Shown piece by piece: positions 47,543-56,983 of a stretch of DNA of 64,000 nt (within the stretch, counting starts at the first letter, position 1; every line of letters begins with the position of its first letter). Source of the stretch: R-RK-3 sp963842775 (GTDB lineage: Bacteria > Pseudomonadota > Alphaproteobacteria > Rhizobiales > Rhodomicrobiaceae); NCBI GenBank assembly GCA_963842775.1, contig CAWJHQ010000015.1, positions 124,001-188,000 of the forward strand, read 5' to 3'. The translations under genes and the position numbers were made by a program. The notes below the pieces were generated by a model. The model saw only the letters and a list, made by a program, of their open reading frames with translations. It searched no databases and had not been told where the DNA came from.

Positions 47543-48669
47543 GTGCGATCATCGAATATCTTTTCGGGGCGGCCTCCTTCGTTCCGCATGGTTATTGTCT
47601 GCTTTGGCGGCCCGATCTTGTGGCGATACACGCTGTCTCGGATTTCTTGATCGCCTTATCGTATTTCCTCATCCCGTTCGGCATCTGGTACTTCGCCAGG
47701 CGCCGCGACGATCTGGTATTCAAGCCCGTATTCTTCCTTTTTGCGGCTTTCATCCTGTTTTGCGGCATAACCCACCTTATTGCGCTGACCACACTTTGGT
47801 TTCCGATCTATGGCGCACAAGGACTGGTGAAAGCAGCCACCGCCGCCATCTCGCTCGCCTCTGCCTACGCGCTGTGGCCGACAATTCCCAAGGCGCTTGC
47901 CATTCCAGGGCTCTCCAACTTGCGCAAAGCCAATGAGGAAATGGCCGAGGTGGTCAGCGAGCGGGAGGCGCTTGTCGCGGCACGCACGGCCGAATTGACT
48001 GCCGCTTACAGAGAGATGGAAGCGTTCGCCTATTCAGTCGCGCATGATCTGCGCACACCGCTCAGGAGCATCAACGGCTTCAGCGATGCGCTCGCGGAGG
48101 AACATGGCGAACGCCTCGATGCACCTGGTAAGCAGATGGTGGAGCGCATCCAGCAGGCGAGTTTGCGCATGGGCAAACTCATCGACGATTTGCTCAACAT
48201 GTCCCGGCTGACCCGCACTCCCATTCAAGTGTCCGAGGTGAACATCTCCGAACTCGCCGAGACGATAATCGACGATTTCCGGCGCGATGATCCCGCCCGC
48301 ACGGTAAAGGCGGAAATCGCTCCCAATATCGTCGTGAAATGCGATCCGAATCTGATGCGTATCGCTCTCACGCATCTATTGTCGAACGCTTGGAAATTTA
48401 CCGCCAAGCGCGCCGATGCACATATCGCGTTCGATTGCGCGCGGAGCCAGGGCAAGAACCTCTTCGATATCCGCGACAATGGCGTCGGCTTCGATATGGC
48501 CTATGCCAGCAAGCTGTTCGTTCCCTTCCACAGGCTGCATTCCGAGACCGAATTTCCGGGCAACGGAATTGGGCTGGCGATCGCCGCACGCATTATTCAC
48601 CGCCACGGGGGCGACATATCTGCTGAAGCCAGCTTGGGCAAAGGCACAATTGTTAGCTTCAGCCTATGA
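47539..48669 (+). CDS. Histidine kinase with ethylene-receptor (ETR1-like) membrane domain
   Basis: This intact 376-residue kinase has an N-terminal three-helix membrane domain that aligns with plant ETR1 at a constant offset of ten residues: SDFLIALSYFLIPFGIWYF (D35, Y42, I45, P46 = ETR1 D25, Y32, I35, P36) and FILFCGITHLIALTTLWF (I72, C75, H79 = I62, C65, H69). In ETR1, C65 and H69 hold the copper ion that binds ethylene. There is no GAF domain; a coiled coil (about 125-160) leads straight to HisKA with His169 in YSVAHDLRTPLRSINGFS and an HATPase (LLSNAWKFTAKR, IRDNGVGFDMAYASKLF, GNGIGLAIAARIIHRHGG). An Rcp1-like receiver follows 22 bases later. Function inferred: ethylene or other small-molecule sensor. 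Confidence 0.88.
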   Translation: MSAIIEYLFGAASFVPHGYCLLWRPDLVAIHAVSDFLIALSYFLIPFGIWYFARRRDDLVFKPVFFLFAAFILFCGITHLIALTTLWFPIYGAQGLVKAATAAISLASAYALWPTIPKALAIPGLSNLRKANEEMAEVVSEREALVAARTAELTAAYREMEAFAYSVAHDLRTPLRSINGFSDALAEEHGERLDAPGKQMVERIQQASLRMGKLIDDLLNMSRLTRTPIQVSEVNISELAETIIDDFRRDDPARTVKAEIAPNIVVKCDPNLMRIALTHLLSNAWKFTAKRADAHIAFDCARSQGKNLFDIRDNGVGFDMAYASKLFVPFHRLHSETEFPGNGIGLAIAARIIHRHGGDISAEASLGKGTIVSFSL

Positions 48670-48691
48670 AATTCCAGCGAGGCCGCTCGGC

Positions 48692-49135
48692 ATGATCAAC
48701 GAGGTTATTCTGCTCGTCGAGGACAATCCCGACGACGAAGCGCTCGCCATACGAGCCCTGACCAAGAGCAACGTCACGAACCGCATCGTCGTGGCGAGAG
48801 ACGGGGTGGAAGCGCTGAGCCTCTTGTTCGGCGAGGGCGGCCATTCGCCGATTACGCCCGCCGTCATCCTCATGGACCTCAAACTCCCGAAGATGAGCGG
48901 CATCGAAACGCTGGCACACATTCGGGCCAATGAGCGCACGCGCGGGCTACCGGTGGTGATGCTGACAACCTCGGACGAGGAGATCGACATGATCCGCTCC
49001 TATGACGCCGGTGTGAACAGCTATGTCCGCAAGCCGATCGATTTCGCCGAGTTCACCAGCGTGACGGCGCAACTCGGCGTCTATTGGCTTTTGTTGAACA
49101 GGCGGCCACAGGCAATGACGCCAATCGGGAACTAG
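48692..49135 (+). CDS. Rcp1-like single-domain response regulator
   Basis: This 147-residue stand-alone receiver starts MINEVILLVEDNPDDEALAI (double acidic pocket E10-D11, plus DD) and has phospho-acceptor D62 in VILMDLKLPKMSGIETLAHI, a conserved Thr in VVMLTTSDEEID and Lys in SYVRKPIDFAEF. The NPDDE start, the longer beta4-alpha4 and the C-terminal TAQLGVYWLLLNRRP are features of the Rcp1/phytochrome-partner class, which usually accept phosphate from a kinase encoded directly upstream. Here that kinase is the ethylene-receptor-like protein. With no output domain, it may pass phosphate on to the HPt protein of the island or act by protein binding. Confidence 0.88.
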   Translation: MINEVILLVEDNPDDEALAIRALTKSNVTNRIVVARDGVEALSLLFGEGGHSPITPAVILMDLKLPKMSGIETLAHIRANERTRGLPVVMLTTSDEEIDMIRSYDAGVNSYVRKPIDFAEFTSVTAQLGVYWLLLNRRPQAMTPIGN

Positions 49136-49140
49136 CCGCA

Positions 49141-51889
49141 ATGCATCTCAAGGTTTTGGTCATCGAGGACAATGAGGACGATGCCGCCCTCCTTGCCCGC
49201 TATCTCAAGAATTGCGGTTTCGATCCGAAATGGCAAAGGGTGGATACCGAGAACAGCCTTGCCGAGGCGGTCGAGGACCGGCGATGGGATCTCGTGCTCT
49301 GCGATCTGTCAATGCCGCGGCTGACACCGTTTCTGGCCGTCGACTGCGTCCGCCAGATCAATCCCGACATCCCGATCATCATTGTGACGGGCGCCATCAC
49401 CGAGGACACCGCCGTGCTGCTGATCCAGCACGGGATCCAGGACATCGTCCTCAAGGATGATCTGCCGCGGCTGAAGTCAGTCATCAAAAGGGAGCTCACG
49501 CTCGCACAGAACCGGCGCGACAAGGCGGCGGCGGAACTGCGCCTGGCCAACGCGCTGGATAAGCTCTACCAGGGCGTCGCGCTGTATGATCCGAACGCCC
49601 GTCTCATCACGTGCAATCAAAGATATAAGCAGACCGTAGACAGGTGCCAAAACGACATCGTTCCGGGCATGTCTTATTCCGAATTGCTGCGGATGGCGGT
49701 CGAACGGGGCCAGTTCGCCATCAGCAAGGAGGGCGCCGATGCCACGCTTAAGCGCTTGCTGGCCTATCAGGTCTGTACCAGCGAGCCTTTCGAGCAGCAG
49801 CAATATGACGGCCGTTGGATCGAAATCCAGCGTCACCGCACCGCGGACGGCGGCATCGTCATCGTCACGACGGACATCACCGACACCAAACGACGTGAAG
49901 AGGCGCTGATCCACCATGCGGCCGAAGTGGCGAAGATCAACGATGATCTGACGAGGTGAAATTCGCCGCAGGGAAGCCATCGAAGATGCTTTGCGTGAGA
50001 GCGAAAATCGCGCCCGGGCGATCTTCGAGAGCGCCGTGGACGGCGTGATCACCTTCGGCCTGGATCGCCGTATCGAGACGGTGAACCCGGCGGCCGCGAA
50101 ACTCTTCGGCTATGGCGCGGAAGAACTCGTCGGTTGTCACGTTCATCATCTGATGATGCTGGGGACGAAACATGACAGGGCCGAGCCTGCTGCCCCGCAT
50201 CGGCCAGCCGACTCCATCGACCTCACGGATGCCGGCCTTCGGCTTGTCACCGGCTGGCGCAAGAACGGCTCGGTCTTCCCGGTAGAGCTGACGATCAGCG
50301 AAGTGCGCCTGAAAGACCGCTGCATCTACACCGGCATCATCCGGGACGTGACCGAACGCACCAAACTGGACAAGATGAAGCGGGAATTCGTCTCCATGGT
50401 CGGCCATGAATTGCGCACGCCGCTGACTTCGATCCAGGGCTCGCTCGCACTGCTCAACTCGCATGTCGTCGGCGAATTGCCGCCGCGCGCCCAGTCGATG
50501 GTGCAGATCGGGCTGCAGAACAGCGAGCGCCTGCTGCGCCTCATCGGCGACATACTCGATATGGAGAAGATCGAATCCGGCAAGATGGAATTCGCGTTCG
50601 AGCCGGTTCCGGTGCGCGCGCTGCTGGAACGGGCGGTCGAGGCCAATCGCGCTTTCGTCGAGCAATATCGGGCGCGGTTTGCCGTCGAGCACGCGCATGG
50701 TCCGGAAATCATGGTGAGCGGCGACGGCGACAGGCTGATGCAGGTGCTCGCCAATTTCATTTCGAATGCGGCGAAATATTCTCCCGTCGGCGGCGTCGTT
50801 ACAGTCGGCGCGGAGCTACGCGGAGGCCAGGTACGCATCTTCGTCAGGGATCAAGGACCGGGAATTCCGCACAGTTTTCACGATCAGATGTTCCAGAAAT
50901 TCTCGCAGGCGGATGCCTCGGATACGCGGCAAAAAGGCGGCACCGGCCTCGGCCTCAGCATCGCCAAAGCCATTGTAGAATGTCATGGCGGCACGATCGG
51001 CTATCAGACGGCGCACGGCGAGGGAGCGACGTTCTACTTCGATCTGCCGGTGTTGCGCGCCCAAACGTCGGCGACGCAGGCTCCGCCGCCACTGTCGATC
51101 CCGGCGAGGATGCTTCTTTGCGGCGTGCCGGGAAGTCATTCGGCTGTCTTGCAAGAATATGCAGCTCGGATGAACTGGATTGTCGACATGTGCCGTACTC
51201 CCTACGAAGCGGAACGGCGCTTGCGGCAGGGCAATCTCGACGCAATCATATTCGGACCGCCGACGGCGGCGTTCAACCCGGCCGAACTTATGAAGCTATG
51301 CGAAACCGACGCCGGGGCCGGGAACACGCCAGTTGCGATATTGATGGGAAGCATCAATGGCGCAGACGGCAAATATGGCCGGATCGTCCGGCTTCTCGAC
51401 TGGGTGGAAAAGCCCGTGGACATCGATCGTCTGCGGCTGCGGATCGAAAACGCCGATCTGGCGGATCTCTCGCGGACGCCGCGGATCCTTTGCCTGGGCT
51501 TTAACAACGATGAAACGCCTTGCGACACTGTGGACGGCGATCTCAGCCGCCAAACCGCCGCGAACGGGACCGATCCAGGCTCTGCCGGCCGGTTCCATCT
51601 CGCCATCATCGATGCAGCCGGTCTGAGCGCCGCGGAGGCGCTGTCCCTGCGCGCGCTTTGCGAGGAGACCGATCCGCCACCCATGATCATCGTTTCGGAA
51701 GAAGCCATGCCGCAATCCGCTTGGGACCGGCTGAATTCATCGCTCGGCGCGTCTTTTCTCAATCCCGGACAATTTGTCGAGGATCTGCAAAAGCTCATTA
51801 ATGGAAAGGGTTTAAAACGGAATCTGGAGCTATTCGAGCACCAGGAGAACGTAGGCCATGAGAGAGCTGCAGCGGATCACCTATGTTGA
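49141..51889 (+). CDS. Hybrid kinase: receiver-PAS-PAS-HisKA-HATPase with two degenerate receivers (one frameshift)
   Basis: ATG 49141 starts a soluble protein of about 915 residues. It begins with a receiver (VLVIEDNEDDAALLARYLKN; D55 in LVLCDLSMPRLTP; VTGAITEDTAVLLIQHG), then a PAS_7-like domain (LYQGVALYDPNARLITCNQR), a second PAS (IFESAVDGVITFGLDRRIET), HisKA (KREFVSMVGHELRTPLTSIQ), and HATPase (DGDRLMQVLANFISNAAKYS, GGTGLGLSIAKAIVECHGG). The end has two receiver-like domains without a phospho-Asp (RMLLCGVPGSHSAVLQEYAA; RILCLGFNNDETPCDTVDGD). The frame shifts at 49957 (ACGAGGTGAAATT should read ACGAGGGAAATT without the extra base, giving TREIRRREAIED); length 2749 is 3n+1. It overlaps the next gene by 32 bases. 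Confidence 0.85.
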
Positions 51890-52256
51890 AGATGAGCCCC
51901 ATATTCGCGAGATCGTTCAACTAGCGCTGGAAGAACTCGGCGGCTTTACGCTTCATGTCTGCGAGAGCGGCCCGGAGGCCTTGGATACGGCGCCCATCTT
52001 CCACCCGGACCTGGTCCTGCTCGATGTCATGATGCCCGGCATGAATGGCATCCAGACTTTTCGCTCCTTGAAAGGGCTGCCGCAATTATCAGACACGCCG
52101 ATCATTTTCGTCACCGCCAAGGCGCAGAAGCACGAAATTCAGCAATATAAATCGCTCGGGGCGGCGGATGTGATCGCGAAGCCGTTCAATCCCATTACTC
52201 TGCCGACCGACATCCAGGCGATTTGGGCGAGGACGCAGAGCGAGCGGCATCACTAG
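51858..52256 (+). CDS. Single-domain response regulator
   Basis: This 132-residue receiver begins inside the end of the preceding hybrid kinase gene, with AGGAG upstream of ATG 51858. Features are RITYVEDEPHIREIVQLALE (E11-D12), phospho-acceptor D56 in LVLLDVMMPGMNGIQTFRSL, Thr in IIFVTAKAQKHEI and Lys in DVIAKPFNPITLPTDIQAIW. It has no output domain. Its place between the hybrid kinase and an HPt gene suggests it supplies the receiver that the kinase C-terminus has lost, exchanging phosphate with the HPt protein. Confidence 0.88.
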   Translation: MRELQRITYVEDEPHIREIVQLALEELGGFTLHVCESGPEALDTAPIFHPDLVLLDVMMPGMNGIQTFRSLKGLPQLSDTPIIFVTAKAQKHEIQQYKSLGAADVIAKPFNPITLPTDIQAIWARTQSERHH

Positions 52257-52258
52257 CC

Positions 52259-52612
52259 GTGCGGGAAAAACTCAACCTGCTGCTCGAGAAGCACTGCGTT
52301 ACGATCAAGAACAATGTCGAGCTTCTCGGTGAGCATTTGAACCGGGCGAGAGAGAACGGCGCCGCTCCGCAGGACGCGCTCAGCGACGCCGGCGCTCTGG
52401 CGCATCAGCTCAAGGGAAGCAGCGGCACGGCCGGATTTCACGACATCTGCGTTGCGGCGACCGCGCTCAATGACCACCTCAACGCCATAAAAGGCCGAGA
52501 GGGCGCGCCGCTCCGCGAGGGCGTGCTTGAGGCGATCGAGCTTTACGAGAGCCTCAGCCGCGCATCAAAGGCGGCTAGCCCCCAATCATCGGCACTGTAT
52601 CTGGTCGCATAG
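52259..52612 (+). CDS. HPt phosphotransfer protein
   Basis: This protein of about 117 residues is all-helical and carries the HPt motif ALAHQLKGSSGTAGFHDICV, with the phosphorylatable His49 in the usual H-x-L-K-G-S-x-x-x-x-G setting. The second helix pair follows as ALNDHLNAIKGREGA and EGVLEAIELYESLSRAS. GTG 52259, two bases after the preceding receiver stop, is preferred; the frame is open from 52223. HPt proteins shuttle phosphate between receivers, so it is the obvious hub linking the kinases and stand-alone receivers of this island to a final regulator, which may lie outside the operon. Confidence 0.88.
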   Translation: MREKLNLLLEKHCVTIKNNVELLGEHLNRARENGAAPQDALSDAGALAHQLKGSSGTAGFHDICVAATALNDHLNAIKGREGAPLREGVLEAIELYESLSRASKAASPQSSALYLVA

Positions 52613-52657
52613 TAACGCGTGTATTTAAGGCGACGATCGGCGTCTTGCCAATGAGTG

Positions 52658-54805
52658 TCATGGGTGTCGGTCCGGAGCGCGGTTCGCCGCCGCAGCCCCA
52701 ACCGAGACCAGCTTCGCGGCTCCCTGGCCGTAATATTGCACGGCGATGACCAGCATCATCAGCACAAAACCTATGATGTCGGTGGTCAATTCAGGCGCAA
52801 CGAGCATCAACGCCGCAGCGATTGCAATTCCCCGCAGCCAGTTAGGCATCGGCTTGAGCAAAAAGCCGTGCAGCCCGGCTGCAAGCATGCCGATTCCGAT
52901 ACAGGAAACGATGAAGCGCCATATGATGGTCGGCCAGTCGCCGATCATCAGCAGCGCCGGTTCGTAGACGAACATGAAGGGCACAACGAAGCCGGCGGCT
53001 CCAATCTTCACTGCCGCCCATCCGGTCCTCCACAAATTGGATTTGGCCAGACCCGCCGCGGCATAAACGGCGAGCGCGACCGGCGGTGTAATGGCCGAGA
53101 GGATGGCGAAGTAGAAGGCGAACATATGCGCCGCCGGTTTGACCACGCCGAGCTTGATGAGAGCGGGGACCAGCAACGATACCATGATGATATAGGCCGG
53201 CGTTGTCGGCATGCCCATCCCGAGAACGATCCCGGCAGCCATGGTCATTACGAGCGCCACGATCAGCGTATCCTGGGACATTCCCACCACCCATTGCGAG
53301 AAGGTGATGCCCAGTCCCGTCAGTATGACGATGCCGATGATGATGCCGGCGCAGGCGCAGGCAAGCGCGACCGGTATGGTGTTGCGCGCGCCGTCGATCA
53401 GCGCGTCGATGATCGGGCGGCCTTCGATTCTCAGCAGGATGATCTTGTCGCGGACGCTCCACAGCCAAAGGGCGATCAGCGCCGTCACAATAGCAGCCTC
53501 GATCAGAGGATGCTGGCCAAAGATCGACGGTATGAGCGCCGGGATCGGCGACACATATGGCATGACGATCAGGGCGGGCAGGATGAAAAGCACGACCGGC
53601 CCAAACCATGCCACTGGGAAGCATAGCAGCGTGCCGGTCAGCGCGGCGAGCGGCGCGCTGTAGCCGGAGTACATGACGAACAGAATCGACAGCACGGGTA
53701 TGAACAAGTGCCCCCGCCCGCTCATGGTTCGACCCAGCGGCGGCAGCTCGGAGCGCGGCACGCCGAGCAGTCCCTGGCCCTTGGCCTCGAAATGCACTGC
53801 GGCGAAGCAAGCCACGTAATAGAGTATCGCCGGGATCGTTGCCCAGATGACCACCTGCGCGTAGCTGACCCCCTGGAACTCGGCCATGACGAAGGCGGCG
53901 GCGCCCATGATCGGCGGCATGATCTGGCCGCCTGTCGAGGCGACGGCTTCGACCGCGGCCGCGAAGTGAGGCCTGAAACCGGTGCGCTTCATGAGCGGGA
54001 TCGAGATCGGACCGTCGACCATCACATTGGCGACGGCGGAGCCGGAAATGGTGCCGAACAGCGACGACGACACAACCGAGACCTTGCCCGGCCCGCCGGC
54101 GGTATGGCCGGTAAGCCCCATGGCGAAATCCATGAACAGCTGACCCGTGCCGGTGCGCTCCATGAATGCGCCGAACAGCACGAAAATCATCACGTAAGAG
54201 GCGGAGACCGCCAGGGGCTGGCCGAAGATGCCCTCGGTGGAGAGGTAGAGTTGGTCGATGAACCGCACCGGCTCGATCCGGGTGCCGAGATAGGCGTAAA
54301 TCATGAAGGCGATGGCCGTGAGCGGCAGCGCCGGGCCGAGCACGCGGCGCGTCGCCTCCAGCACCAGCAAGATCAGCGTGACGCTCAGGATCTCGTCGGA
54401 CCACGCCATGTCATCGACATAGATGATCCGGTTGATGATGTAGTCGTAATACACAAAGATGTAGCCGACCGCGACGACGCTCGCCGCCACCAGCAGGAAA
54501 TCCGAAATCGAGGCTGCCCGCGTTTTGCGCTCGACTTCGGCGCGCTCTTCCGGCAGCAGCATGGCCAGTTCGTCGTCGGTGGCCGACTTCCAGCGGAACC
54601 ACAGGAACGTCAGAACGAGCGCGAACATAAGATGGATGCCGCGGAAGACGTAGTCCGTCGGCGGGCCGCGGAACACCTCGCGCAGATCAGGCGAGATGAA
54701 GTCCATCGGCGGGATGATGACATAGATGTGGTAGAGCGCCATCGCCAGGGCCACACCAGCCGCTGCCTTGCGCGAAAAATCCTGCGTCGCGGCCCCGAAC
54801 TTCAT
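52658..54805 (-). CDS. TRAP transporter, fused 4TM/12TM permease (TAXI type)
   Basis: This 715-residue inner-membrane protein fuses the small (DctQ-like) and large (DctM-like) TRAP subunits, as in the TAXI class. The N-terminal helices include AAAGVALAMALYHIYVIIP and FRGIHLMFALVLTFLWFRW. The large part shows GPALPLTAIAFMIYAYLGTR, VVSSSLFGTISGSAVANVMV, GPISIPLMKRTGFRPHFAAA, VEAVASTGGQIMPPIMGAAA and GMGMPTTPAYIIMVSLLVPA, standard motifs of the family. It imports organic acids or amino acids with Na+ or H+ using the adjacent TAXI binding protein. AGGAAAC precedes ATG 54805. It converges on the HPt gene, with 45 bases between stops. Confidence 0.93.
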   Translation of the reverse strand: MKFGAATQDFSRKAAAGVALAMALYHIYVIIPPMDFISPDLREVFRGPPTDYVFRGIHLMFALVLTFLWFRWKSATDDELAMLLPEERAEVERKTRAASISDFLLVAASVVAVGYIFVYYDYIINRIIYVDDMAWSDEILSVTLILLVLEATRRVLGPALPLTAIAFMIYAYLGTRIEPVRFIDQLYLSTEGIFGQPLAVSASYVMIFVLFGAFMERTGTGQLFMDFAMGLTGHTAGGPGKVSVVSSSLFGTISGSAVANVMVDGPISIPLMKRTGFRPHFAAAVEAVASTGGQIMPPIMGAAAFVMAEFQGVSYAQVVIWATIPAILYYVACFAAVHFEAKGQGLLGVPRSELPPLGRTMSGRGHLFIPVLSILFVMYSGYSAPLAALTGTLLCFPVAWFGPVVLFILPALIVMPYVSPIPALIPSIFGQHPLIEAAIVTALIALWLWSVRDKIILLRIEGRPIIDALIDGARNTIPVALACACAGIIIGIVILTGLGITFSQWVVGMSQDTLIVALVMTMAAGIVLGMGMPTTPAYIIMVSLLVPALIKLGVVKPAAHMFAFYFAILSAITPPVALAVYAAAGLAKSNLWRTGWAAVKIGAAGFVVPFMFVYEPALLMIGDWPTIIWRFIVSCIGIGMLAAGLHGFLLKPMPNWLRGIAIAAALMLVAPELTTDIIGFVLMMLVIAVQYYGQGAAKLVSVGAAAANRAPDRHP

Positions 54806-54866
54806 GATCTGTTTCCTGCCCCAGTCCCGGAAGATCGAGGGCGGCTCGATGGCCGCCCTTCATTCG

Positions 54867-55808
54867 TCAGTTCACAGAAATGCCCTGCTCCTTGTACCAC
54901 TTCGCCGCGCCCGGATGAAACGGCACGCCGATATCCTGGGACATGATCTGCGGTGTCAGTTGACCGAGCTCTTTGTAGACGGAGGCCATAGCATCCTTGC
55001 TCGACATGAAGGCGGCGGTCACCTTGTAGACCATCTCCTCCGGCAACGAACAGGCGGCGATGATGTGTGTGTAATAGCCGATCACCTGCACGTCCTTGTC
55101 CTGCTTGGGATAAGTGCCCTTAGGAACGGTGACCAGCTTGTAGGCGGGATTGATCTTCTTCATGTCTTCATAAATGCCAGCCATATCCAGCAGCCGGATT
55201 TCCCGTGCTGACGCGAGATCCATGATCGAGCTGGCCGGAATGGCGGTGCCGAGCGCAAAGATATGCACCCGGTTGTCCTTCATCTGTTCGACGCTGTCGG
55301 TGTAGCTGTTGGTGAAGCTCGCTTTGACGTCGCTATAGGTCATACCCGACACTCTGAGGACGTGGCGCGAGATCAACTCGCCGGTATTTCCCTTCACCTG
55401 GGTGGCAAACCCCTTGCCTTTCATGTCCTTGAGCGTGTTGATGCCGGCGTCGGCGCTCACCACCATCTGAAAATATTGGGGATAGAGCGTCGCTACGTTG
55501 CAGACCTTGGCATGTTTCTTGTCGAGAGGCGGCTCGCCGGTTCCGGCTATCGCGTCGGCCGTGCTGATGGTATTGGCGAAGCCGATTTCCGCCTTGCCTT
55601 CCTCGATCCCGCGCACGTTCGCGATGCCGGCGCCCGGCATAGCCTGCACCTTGAGATCAGCGATCGATTTTTCCCAGATGTCCTTGAGCTGCCCCCCAAG
55701 CGGGACCCAGATACCCGCCTGAGGGCCGGTCATCATGCGAATTTCAGCGGCCCCGGCGGCGCTTGCCAGCCCAACAACCGCAGCCATGCTCAACACAACG
55801 CTGCGCAT
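54867..55808 (-). CDS. TAXI family TRAP transporter solute-binding protein
   Basis: This 313-residue periplasmic protein has a signal peptide (cleavage near AGA-AEIRM) and TAXI features: EIRMMTGPQAGIWVPLGGQL, MPGAGIANVRGIEEGKAEIG, FANTISTADAIAGTGEPPLD, LYPQYFQMVVSADAGINTLK and GKGFATQVKGNTGELISRHV. The ribosome site AGGAGG sits one base from the ATG at 55814 but seven from the ATG at 55808, so the second is the better start. It captures a small organic solute (glutamate and related acids in characterised members) for the permease encoded 61 bases downstream. Confidence 0.92.
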   Translation of the reverse strand: MRSVVLSMAAVVGLASAAGAAEIRMMTGPQAGIWVPLGGQLKDIWEKSIADLKVQAMPGAGIANVRGIEEGKAEIGFANTISTADAIAGTGEPPLDKKHAKVCNVATLYPQYFQMVVSADAGINTLKDMKGKGFATQVKGNTGELISRHVLRVSGMTYSDVKASFTNSYTDSVEQMKDNRVHIFALGTAIPASSIMDLASAREIRLLDMAGIYEDMKKINPAYKLVTVPKGTYPKQDKDVQVIGYYTHIIAACSLPEEMVYKVTAAFMSSKDAMASVYKELGQLTPQIMSQDIGVPFHPGAAKWYKEQGISVN

Positions 55809-56797
55809 CTTCATTCCTCCTGTTGGAACCCTTCATTTATCGCGCTGGCTAATAGTAACCTCCAAGGGCAGAACTTGCGAGCGCATCTACAGGGCACGCA
55901 TCACGCGAGGGTTGCGTGGTGCGGCCGAGTCCAGAACTTTGGCAGCGAGATCCACATCCGCGCAACCATTAGGACGCCGGGAATTCCGAACTTGAGTAAC
56001 AACATAGTGAGTTGGGCGGCTTGGGCGCCGGCTAGGAAGGCTGCGGCGTGCGATTCCGCTGCGCCAAGCTACGACTGGTTACCATGTGCTAAGCTGAGAG
56101 GTGGCGCCCAACGCCGCGATCGCAAAAACAATCAATGGCTGATAATCGACCTCCCCAAGCACGGCATATCCCTGCTTCATTTCTGCGCAGCAGAAGCGCT
56201 AACAAGAAGCGCTTTAAGTCGGATTAAAGTTTTTGCTGAGCGAGCGTAAAGCTGCATGCCCAGGCCGTCACCTTGGTGCGCTCCGCGCTCAACTTAAGAT
56301 TGCTATAGCCAGAACAAGCGCGTTAAGATAGATGCCGGAGTAAGCAGTTGATGAAGAACGGCTGCGTCTTGTGCTTCGACCTTGTCTGCTTCCGCATGCA
56401 TTGGTCAGCGCGACACAGCCGCCTCTCATTGTCCGGCCAGCTCAGTCGTATGGTGGGGAAACAGATGGCCGGCTCCGACACGGACCCGAAGTCGAGCGCT
56501 TCGGTATAATGGTGCGGCCGGGCGGCTCCGCGCCGTTCTCGAATGCAGCTTCGCCGTCCATAGGCTCATCTCCACGCTAGTCGTCGCGATCGCAAGTCAT
56601 ACTATTTGCGCGTTAGTCAGCTCGAATTGGGTAAATGATATCAGCACATAAGTAATATATCTTATTAATTATACTATGATTTAAAATATGTATAAGTTTA
56701 GTATATCTGCAGAATTGCCGTTGCGATGTTAAGTTTTATTGCCGCTATGTTATGATGATCGGCATTGAAAGGCGCGCGGTGTTGGGAGTGGCACGTC
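55809..56797. other. Gene-poor region with an AT-rich block
   Basis: Nearly 1 kb lacks a convincing gene. Short frames on both strands have no known domain or good ribosome site. From about 56630 to 56730 the base composition changes sharply to AT-rich (AATATATCTTATTAATTATA is typical), unlike the rest of the window. This may be a promoter-rich or foreign remnant; no transposase fragment, inverted-repeat ends or tRNA were recognised. Confidence 0.4.
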
Positions 56798-56983
56798 ATG
56801 GACAAGACACGGAATTATACTCAGCAGGCGATATCGGCTACCTTTCCAGAATTGACGCAGATGCTCCTGGAAGCGAGGCAGGCAAAGGGAAAGGCGGTTT
56901 GGGGGTCCGCGTCCTGGCGGCATATCGAACGCCTCGAGAGGGCTCTCATGGCGATCGGGATTTGTCGTCAAATGCCTTTTTAA
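56798..56983 (+). CDS. Small hypothetical protein, 61 residues
   Basis: ATG 56798 has GGGAG (56784-56788) nine bases upstream. The product, starting MDKTRNYTQQAISATFPELT and ending RLERALMAIGICRQMPF, is plausibly globular and helical with a central QMLLEARQAKGKAVWGSASW. I do not recognise a family. An overlapping frame is similarly long, so coding status is uncertain. It follows the AT-rich block and runs into the minus-strand gene at 56980. Confidence 0.3.
   Translation: MDKTRNYTQQAISATFPELTQMLLEARQAKGKAVWGSASWRHIERLERALMAIGICRQMPF

Noticed and set aside
53708..54946. Plus-strand frame of 412 codons
   Set aside because: It is antisense to the TRAP permease and is His/Arg/Asp-rich as expected for a shadow frame.
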